From Pilaira anomala (lineage: Eukaryota > Mucoromycota > Mucoromycetes > Mucorales > Mucoraceae): DNA of 64,000 bases. A program made the translations under genes and the position numbers. The DNA is taken from the NCBI GenBank assembly GCA_025716855.1, contig JAIXMQ010000056.1:62001-126000 (forward strand). The letters run 5' to 3'. The notes beneath the pieces are model-generated. The model was not told where the DNA came from, did no database searches, and saw only the letters and a list, made by a program, of their open reading frames with translations. This document shows positions 56,654 to 64,000 of the stretch, piece after piece. Every line of letters starts with the position of its first letter. The stretch's first letter is position 1.

Positions 56654-58033
56654 ATGATCCTTTTTTCTTTTTTGTCCAAAGTGAAAAAAGAAAAAAAAAA
56701 ACCAAGTATTATACTAGTTTTTTTTTCGGCCCAAGATAGAGCAAATGCAGAAAGGTTGATAGAAAAGTCTGTGGATTCCATCTTGAACGATGAAACAACA
56801 ACCAGCTACTTACGTGATATTTGTAGTTCTATCAAAGAAGGAGAATGCATGGCTGGTTTAACTAAATTTTATAGAAATAACCAGCTCCTTATATGTACCG
56901 TTCGTTTAGGAACTAAAAACGGACGCGTATAATAATGCTTTCTGGACTAGAAAAAAAAATAGCTGAAAACAGAAACAAACAAAAAGCCGACGAACTTTTA
57001 GATAATAGATCATCTAAAAGATTAAAGTCAAAGCTAGTATATTTAGATAGCTGTTGAGGATTTAAAAGAAGCGTATGTTATGTGTTTGAAAAAACAAGCA
57101 GAATATGCCTTTACACCCAAAGAAAAGTATTTTGAGTGCTATGCCCAAGTGTTAGTCATATAATAATATTCCGTAGCATGTACTATTTATTAATTTTATA
57201 TTATCGGCATTTTAATAGATTGAAGCTAATTAAATTCACACCTTCATTTTTATTTTCTGATAACAAAAAAAACGAATATACGGAAGCTGATTTTGTCAAC
57301 AAATTGTGGGCTCCTCTTTTTGAATCTTTCTTCCGTGATTCTCCAAATGTTACATTGAAGTGGTAAGTATTGTACTATAGTTCGAAGAAGTAAATAATGT
57401 GTTTCATTTTATTTATTAAATCTTATAGGGGTGAAAGTGTTTGTGAAGACTCAACTGCAATAAAAAAAGACTCCATTACCGGCTCCGTAAAGAATATTAT
57501 TGGTGACAAAGTCGACCTCAGAATTACCAGTGCAGCTGGTCACGATGTTATAAATGTTGAATTTGCCAGGAATCCAGATGATACTAAATACTACGGAGAC
57601 AGAAGGAAGATTCTAAGAGAATCAAAGAACAACGCCGATTTCGTCTACAGATCAACTTGTGTTAAGAGGACTTTGAAAAAAAAAATGAAGAGTTTATGCA
57701 TTCAAATAGCCGGAAATCAAGGAGAAATAACAGAGACACGCTTAAAGGATAATGGCCTTTATATAAGTAATACAATCGGTTCGTTACGTATTCCATCTGG
57801 TCCAGCAGACCTAAATGTTCTTCGTGTTCTGTTTGAACGCTTAGATGAAGTGAAAGTAGGTTTTTGTAATTGATGTTATAGCAAGTTTACTAATGGACGT
57901 TTCATTTTTCTAGAGAAACGCTGTTTATATTAGTAACCTACATGCAATAATCCAAAAAGATATGGCGCTCAAGAATAATAGTATGGATAAAAAACGCTGC
58001 TGTGATGTCTCTCCTAATAGAAACGACTGTTGA
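56654..58033 (+). pseudogene. Lineage-specific gene, possibly damaged; PD-(D/E)XK-like core suspected
   Basis: Coding blocks: 56654-56903, 56951-57036, 57059-57148, 57226-57362, 57429-57855, 57914-58033 (369 residues if joined). All junctions have GT-AG ends and closing phases, but the 57037-57058 gap would be a 22-base intron, too short for normal splicing, so I treat the locus as a probable pseudogene with a small lesion there. Content: SAQDRANAERLIEKSVDSIL, helical linkers, NEYTEADFVNKLWAPLFESF, then VDLRITSAAGHDVINVEFAR, KIRE-type helix, KSLCIQIAGNQGEITETRL, SLRIPSGPADLNVLRVLFER, and a Cys-rich tail CCDVSPNRNDC. The D...E-x-A pairing of strands followed by a helix looks like a PD-(D/E)XK nuclease fold. 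I associate this family with Mucorales; function unknown. Confidence 0.55.
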
Positions 58034-58873
58034 GGATGCTTATAGGCACAGCTAAATAAATACGTGATCATTGTAGTTATTATATATTATGTTATTATTA
58101 TTATTATTATTAAAGCAAGATCATGGTTTGATGTTGGCATAGGCAGACCATATTACTTTCTCATAGGTCAATAACATAACATGTTGTTATAGATGGAAAG
58201 TGATAGTAACAAGAGTTTGTTTAACCTTGCATGAATTTCCGATCAAAGTAACTCGCCAATAGATACGCGTAATTATAACTGAAAAGAATCTAGAATGCAA
58301 CACAGGAAGAAGACATTATATCATATCAAATTATCATCATAACAAAATTATAGCATAGCAAATTACATCACATCTTTATTATCATCATTATAACTTATAA
58401 CCAATAATCATCATGAACATACTTACCTTTACCATATTTATATACATCTTCTATGATATCATCAATTGATATCACTTTCCGTATGTTTCCGCTAAAGAAA
58501 AACGTGTTCGAGAATGTAACGAATGTATGTATTCCAGTTGGACAAGAGGATCCTGGTTCGCACCTAATAAAAGTAGAGACATTGCTTTCACAGGCGATCT
58601 GCCGAAATATTTTCTGTCCCCTCTACCTGTGCTATCTCATGACAATTAATTGTCACTTTGAAAAAAGTAAATGTCGTTTAATCAAAAATAAAATATCACT
58701 TTAATAAAAATGATTTTCCAAAATAAAAAATGATATGTCCCTTTGTGTGCAGAGATTTTGTCCTTTTGAAGAAATAGAAAGATCACAATAGGCTAAACCA
58801 AATTGCCCTAAAAAATGACGCTTATTTATATTACATTTGCCTTTAGAATGGAGTTTTATATAACAATGAATGG
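58034..58873. other. Intergenic; possible remnant small ORF
   Basis: TATTATTATTATTATTATTA at 58092-58111 and related AT-rich repeats up to 58400. From ATG 58412 a frame reads a hydrophobic start, one TGA, then a cysteine-containing 60-codon stretch to a TAA near 58648; see findings. Otherwise nothing recognised. Confidence 0.35.
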
Positions 58874-59363
58874 TTATTGTCTAGCGAAGTTGTATAAAAT
58901 TTCAGCAGGTGGTACAGCATTACATGCCTCAGTAAATCTTTCAGACACTGTTTGTAAATTGCCAACAGAATTATCTAGCTTCCGTTTCAAATGTGGGTTT
59001 CTTAGTCGTTACAAGCGTATTGGTTCTTAGGTGATGATTAAATCGCGTTTTGGAAATAGAAAATCCCATAAACTCTTCAGATAACTTATTGCTGACATCT
59101 TCAGAATAAAAATGAGGGGAGGGATCCTTATCAAGCAGTTTTCAAATAGATGTCTCGTGTTCAGTTGTGAAAGAGCTTGGATGGCCAATGTTTTTTTTTT
59201 TTTGAAAGTTTGTTTGGTACTTCATTTGTTTCCCGATTACGTTTCCCACCATCGCCAGGCAGTACGAAGTTCAACACCAGGCTCCTTTGCAAATCGAACT
59301 ATTCTTCCTCTTTCTTCAGCACTTTCCAGCATTCTATATATAGGCGCTTCTCTTGCTCTATCA
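58874..59363 (-). pseudogene. Tc1/mariner-like (IS630-Tc1 superfamily) transposase N-terminal relic
   Basis: Minus-strand pieces in three frames give a transposase-like order: MLESAEERGRIVRFAKEPGV with LRTAWRWWE (first helix-turn-helix), ETNEVPNKLSKKK, GHPSSFTTEHE, KLLDKDPSPHFYSEDVSNKL, GFSISKTRFNHHLR (second helix-turn-helix) and KKPTFE-EAR, ending in an out-of-frame NSVGNLQT. At least two frameshifts (one in a poly-A at 59191-59203) and internal stops inactivate it. The DDE catalytic domain is absent. It may be fused in transcript to exon-like segments further upstream (59500-60114). Confidence 0.6.
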
Positions 59364-59494
59364 CTATAACTGTTGTAGTTAAAACGTTATTTTTTTTTTA
59401 TTGACGTCAGATATATTGATAAATCAATTTAAATGTTTAATTTTCTTTTTTATTGATGTCAAATATATTATATACATGAATATATGAATATACT

Positions 59495-60114
59495 TACGAA
59501 CTTTTGACATTTAATGTCGTTACTTCTGAAACGCTAAATAACGAACCCAGAGAGCGCAAACTAGTGCCATCTTAGTATAGATACATATTGAATTTTTTTA
59601 TTCTTAACTCACCATGTGTCAGGTACAAAATAGTCGTGGTTCCAAATTTCTTTTACTAAACCATTTTCATCTAAAAGTGAAAATGATAAGGCTGTCGATT
59701 TGAGAGAGATGTCTGGTTTTAAAAATATTAGGGCTGAAATAATAAATCATATAGTTTAGGTGTACCTATACTCGTATTAGCGTCAGGTTTTGACTTAAGG
59801 AATATCGAAGGAGAGGTCGCCGAATATTTTGTAGATAATATACGCGGTTTACTGTATACATCAGAATTTTGAAGTGCGTCAAACATGTATCAAACAGCTC
59901 CTTCTAATAGCTGTGTACTCTCCAAGTGTTTAGGTATGATATAGTTAGAGCCAAAAGAAATACGATTATTACTCATGCATATATTGTGACCAGTATAAGA
60001 GACATTATGTTTACGTATTTTATACGTAAACGTTTTAGTAAATAACACTTGCTTCCGTTTATAAAATTGTTCTAACCTCACCTCTTTATGTAGTAAACCT
60101 GCATATTTTCTCAT
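59495..60114 (-). other. Exon-like segments upstream of the transposase relic
   Basis: ATG 60114 opens a 74-codon frame (MRKYAGLLHKEVRLEQFYKR, later SFGSNYIIPKHLEST). At 59617-59739 a minus-strand block has a good acceptor (TTATTTCAG) and donor (GTGAGT) and encodes KPDISLKSTALSFSLLDENG and EIWNHDYFVPDTW. A further block at about 59495-59565 ends at GTAAGT. With the HTH block these could form one spliced gene, but the joins near 59890 are not certain. Unknown product, perhaps a transposon-derived accessory protein. Confidence 0.3.
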
Positions 60115-60885
60115 CTGTTTACTATGTTTACTATCTTTGCTATGCTTACTATTGTTTCATCTTGTTACTTTTTCAAATTGTATAAGCTATGTGTGCGTGT
60201 GTGTGTGTGTGTGGAACATTTAATTTATCATTCAAACTCAAATATGCATTTAAAAATAATAATAATAATGCCGGTGACCCGACTACCACACATTCGGTAA
60301 ATAATAATTGTTGGCAGAAAAGAAAAAGGATCCGTGAGTTTTATTAAATTTAATATATTACTATTGTTTTAATAAAGTTACTGCATGTAAATGTTTTTTT
60401 ATAACACATTATTCGTGACATTCTGCAAAATGATGCGGGTGTATTAGTTTTTCAAAGGTACGCCACCAAAAACTAAATGAGCCCCTTAATTCTGTAAAAC
60501 CTGAAAGTCATTTTGTTATGTTTCTCAGCTCTAAATAAGGCAGTACGTTAATTTATAAAAACTTTTGTAAATTTAGAAAAACAATAATCCAGAAAGTGGT
60601 ACATAGTAATAACATCCTGGTGTCTATGAGAAAACGACTGTAACAAAAATATGTTGTCTATTCTTTTTACATAATTTATTCTATGTACAAGAAGAGACAA
60701 CAACGCACACCAATTTGATCAAGTATTTGTTATTAGTTAACATCCCCCCCCGCACAATTCTGAATATTCCGTGCCTGAAAAAAAAAAGCTTGTTTTTTAC
60801 CCGTGTTCATTTTAAATTTATATATAAATCAAATATTTTGATTTATTATTTTTATTTTTTTCTTTGTTATACATATATTCAATTC
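60115..60885. other. Intergenic / promoter of chitinase
   Basis: (GT)n microsatellite at 60191-60213 and otherwise AT-rich. No gene seen. Confidence 0.5.
60191..60213. repeat. (GT)n microsatellite
   Basis: Alternating G/T with a single C interruption (GTGTGCGTGTGT...). Confidence 0.9.
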
Positions 60886-62746
60886 ATGAAGTTTAGCGCT
60901 TTTCTTGCAAGTGCTGTTTGCACAGTTCTGTTCATTTTCAATAGTGTCATAGCCTCTCCTACCAGCCTTCAGTCCCGTGCTACTAAAAACAATGGTGTCG
61001 TTGTTGGGTAAATATAAACGAAATTAAAAGATATACAAATATTGACATCGAGTTTAGTTATTTCCCCAATTGGTTGTATCTAAACTACCCTCCCTCCAAA
61101 ATCGATTTTAAAAAATACACTCATATATACTATGGTAAGATAAAAAATTAAAATTAAATACGATTCTTGAGCTCATTATATATTATATAAAAAGCCTTCG
61201 CTCTTCAAGTTGATGGTAATGTTCCAGTCTGGGAAGATCCTGAGGTTATGAATGGTAACTATAGATAAATATACTCTTTTATATACAGATTTCTAAATAT
61301 ATTTAATATAGAGAATCTTTCATACGGATTTCCTGCTCTTGTCAAAGCTGCCAGAGCTGCTGGTACAGAAGTCATGATCAGTGTAGGTGGCTGGACAGGT
61401 TCCACCAAGTTTAGTCCTATGGCTGCCTCTGCTACAGGTCGTGCTGAATTTATCAAATGGAATGTTAATTTAGTCACTAAATTCGATCTTGCTGGTGTGG
61501 ATCTTGATTGGGAATATCCTACAGGTGTAGGTCCAGGCTGTAACAAGATCTCTTCGGACGATGTTAAAAATTTGCTTTTACTGGTCAAGGAACTTCGTAT
61601 TGCTTTAAATAAAGCATCACCAAAAAAATATAGAGAAATCACAATGGCTGTTCGAATTGTCCCCTGGAGTAGTGGTAAGTACAATGAAATTAACTTGATG
61701 TAAACATGTTTATTGATATTTGTTTTTACGTTTTATTAGAAAACCTTGTTACAGATGTATCCGAATTTGTTCCTTTTGTAGATCGTTTCCATGTCATGAC
61801 GTTTGATGTCAATGGTTCTTGGGATCCTATTAGTGGACCCAATAGTCCTTTCCAGATTGAAAAGGGAAAAGGATTTCAATACGGTTTTGTGGAAGGAATT
61901 AATTACTGGAATAAAGCGGGAGTCCCCTATAATAAGATTGCTGGAGGTGTTGCTTTTTACGGCCGTTCCCGAACATTGACCGGATCTTCTGCTCCCACTA
62001 CTCAATATAGTCCTGCTGCTCCCAACGCTCCTCTTGGTGACAAGGATGATGGACCATGGACTAACCCTTATTGTCCATCTGATTCCTCAGCTGCCTCTGG
62101 TCAATGGAAATACCGCAACTTACGCTCGCAAGGTGTTCTTAAAAGTCCTACCAAGGCTGCTACTCCTTGGGTTCGTAACTTTGATAAAACTACACAAACC
62201 CCCTGGTTGTATAATCCTAAAACAAAAGTCTATCTAACTTATGATGATCCTATTTCAATTGGTGTAAAAACTGATTGGGCTGTTAAAAAGGGTCTTGCTG
62301 GTTTATTTACTTGGAGTTTAGATCAAGATTATAACAGTGAATTGGTCGCAGTTATGCAGCCTGTTCGTAAAAATAGTGGCGCTTCCCGTCCTTCTTCATC
62401 TACTGCTACGAAAACAAAGACTACGAAAACAAATACTACAAAAACAAAGACTACGAAGACAAAGACTACAAAATCAAATACTAAGAAAACAAAGACTATG
62501 AAGACTACAAAGACTACAAAGACTACAAAGACTACAAAGACTACAAAAACTACTATTACCAAAAGCACTAAGCCTGTTACCGGAAAATGCAAAAATGTTT
62601 CTGCTTATAAATCTACTATCAGTTACGCTAGTGGTAAACAAGTTACTTACCAAGGAGGGCTCTACAAGGCTCAGTGGTGGACTAAAGGAGAAACGCCCTC
62701 TCGTTATAGTTCTTCGTCAGTATGGTCTTATATCGGTAAATGTTAG
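60886..62746 (+). CDS. Secreted GH18 chitinase with Thr/Lys linker and C-terminal chitin-binding module
   Basis: Five exons: 60886-61007, 61058-61134, 61195-61254, 61312-61674, 61740-62746; 542 residues. Signal peptide MKFSAFLASAVCTVLFIFNS. The catalytic domain has VVVGYFPNW, EVMISVGGWTGSTKFSPM and the DxxDxDxE motif in FDLAGVDLDWEYP with the acid-base glutamate, then FHVMTFDVNG, GGVAFYGRS, and GLAGLFTWSLDQDY. After the barrel comes a low-complexity linker of TKT/TTK repeats (62407-62565), then a CBM5/12-like module (VTYQGGLYKAQWWTKGETPS, VWSYIGKC). The enzyme hydrolyses chitin, for wall remodelling or nutrition. Long Lys-Thr linkers are unusual; most fungal linkers are Ser/Thr/Pro. Confidence 0.94.
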
Positions 62747-64000
62747 AAAAACGAGAGAAAGCACCTGACTTATTCGAAACATGTAATATATACCTTATTA
62801 AAGACAATTTTATAATTAACTGCGTTATCTCATTTTCATGTGTGCCAAAGGGAATAATAATAACATATAAAGCTATCTCTATAATTAGATGCTTTGTATT
62901 TACACTTAGTAGTCCGTATATTTTACGCAATTTTCAAAATGTTCAATTCTCAATGTTCCCCCTTTAAGTTTAAAAAATAATGGATCATTTGCAAAAGCTG
63001 TCTCTTTTCTTTATTGACAAATGCTTTATTCAGTTAAATTAAAATAAATTAAGCTAGGAGAGGTAGTGACTCGAGCTTTTAAGAAGAATCGGGAACTGTT
63101 CTTAGAAACATTCTACCAACAGAAGAGAAGAAACAAAAAATAGCAATATAATATATTTAGAAGAATCGTAATTATGATCTTTTTTTTTTGACGTTGTTTG
63201 ATGATGAAATTTTTTATTTCTTTATTGTACTTGTATTGGATAAATTTAACTTAAGAAAACAAGCTTAAATTTTATAAATTACACAAAAAACTATAAAAGT
63301 ACTCTTAACTCTTGCCCATTGCTTCTTTTTTTAATCTACAGACACACGTTTTTTAAGTTAAATATACAGTTCCCGATTCCTTTATGTTTTGTTAAAAAAC
63401 TGGTTATTCTTTTTCTTTCTTAACGATGAGTCATTTAAACTAGAGATTTGTAAACAAATAGTAATCAAACTTCAAAACACACAAAGAAGTAACACCATTA
63501 TTTGCATTGTACTCCTCTTCCTTTTTTGTTCTTTATGAAAGTACTCAAGGAATAAAAATATTTACGGAAAAACAGAGTAGGACAACTTCATCTAATCCTG
63601 ATGCCTTTCTTTGTGTGTTACCACTCATCTATTGTAAATTTGCAGGTGATTGAACGAAGAAAGTTGTTTTTTTTAAAAAAAAAAGGCTGACAATGTATAT
63701 ATGTAAACATAGGAATGTTTAGGGATTGATATTAGAGCTCAAGGTCGTCCGATTTTATTTTTTCAAGTCCTATCATTGTATCAAGAACCCACGAAATCAG
63801 ACACCTGACTCTCCCCACACAGATATTGCTGTTTTTATAAATATATATTTTTTTACTCCCGAGACAAGCGAAGGTTTGAACAATTTACTGAGTAGATCAA
63901 AATGACATAAAAAAAAAAGAGTTCCGTGCGAGATCATAGTTTATTTAAAAATTGAGCATATATAAAAAAGAGAAATTTGGCATAGGGGTTTATAAAAAAA
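62747..64000. other. Intergenic to window end, no gene seen
   Basis: About 1.25 kb of AT-rich sequence. Frames overlapping 62682-62967 on either strand have no recognisable content; the rest is likely the chitinase 3' region and neutral spacer. Confidence 0.5.

Noticed and set aside
62329..62592. Minus-strand frame rich in Val/Phe inside the chitinase linker
   Set aside because: It is the reverse complement of the Lys/Thr repeat of a clear chitinase gene; no independent support.
1..64000. CRISPR array or bacterial operon
   Set aside because: No regularly spaced repeats of that type and all genes are spliced eukaryotic genes. The 22-bp tandem repeat at 38.2 kb has no spacers.

Overview
The window is eukaryotic and almost certainly from a Mucoromycota (Mucorales-type) filamentous fungus. 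It is strongly AT-rich. Nearly all genes carry short 47-110 bp GT-AG introns, often with long poly-A or poly-T tracts. Intergenic DNA is full of A/T homopolymers and dinucleotide repeats. The content is fungal: sterol C-4 methyl oxidase, type II NADH dehydrogenase, YAK1, a BCK1-like MAPKKK, an AreA-type GATA factor, a GH18 chitinase and lineage-specific families I associate with Mucorales. I translated and spliced 22 protein genes whose exon phases close. A further gene is cut by the left window edge, one intact-looking ORF has no introns, and several loci are decayed.

Layout, 0-31 kb: mostly single-copy housekeeping and signalling genes. In order: a MET30-like F-box/WD40 protein (-, cut by the left edge); a decayed F-box/LRR copy (-); a TBC Rab-GAP (+); MBF1 (+); an LRR protein (+); a CSC1/TMEM63-type channel (+); a large SH3/Ras-association-like scaffold (+); a VanZ-like membrane protein (-); YAK1 kinase (+); ERG25-like oxidase (+); a 17-exon alternative NADH dehydrogenase (+); a SET-domain methyltransferase (-); a SNAPC3-like transcription factor (-); and a GATA factor (+).

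31.7-38.8 kb is a repeat-rich accessory island. It holds a block of TTGG(T/C)ACG units, a decayed lineage-specific coding remnant, a GC-rich 98-bp direct repeat, an expressed-looking four-exon gene of an unnamed family, and a clean 115-bp MITE with TA target duplication. A second conserved block, 38.8-47.4 kb, carries a BCK1/Mkh1-like MAPKKK with repeated SLWHVPP-type motifs, a small mitochondrial-type membrane protein, RNase H2A, methylthioribulose-1-phosphate dehydratase and a KDM4-type JmjC demethylase with PHD and Tudor-like parts.

47.4-64 kb is again accessory. Two secreted CAP/PR-1 genes form a tandem duplication including about 0.5 kb of promoter, with an unrelated minus-strand ORF between them. 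Then come a conserved pair (four-TM protein and 12-exon alpha-actinin, divergently arranged), a damaged or oddly spliced lineage-specific gene, a Tc1/mariner-like transposase relic, and a chitinase with a Thr/Lys linker and chitin-binding module.

There is no operon logic. The working relations are divergent promoters shared by neighbours (VanZ-like/YAK1, 42.8 kb protein/RNH201, four-TM protein/alpha-actinin) and short convergent 3' ends. The best candidates for something undescribed are the three unnamed lineage-specific genes, which may share a degenerate PD-(D/E)XK nuclease-like core. Also notable are the repeated tryptophan motif in the MAPKKK and the microexons.
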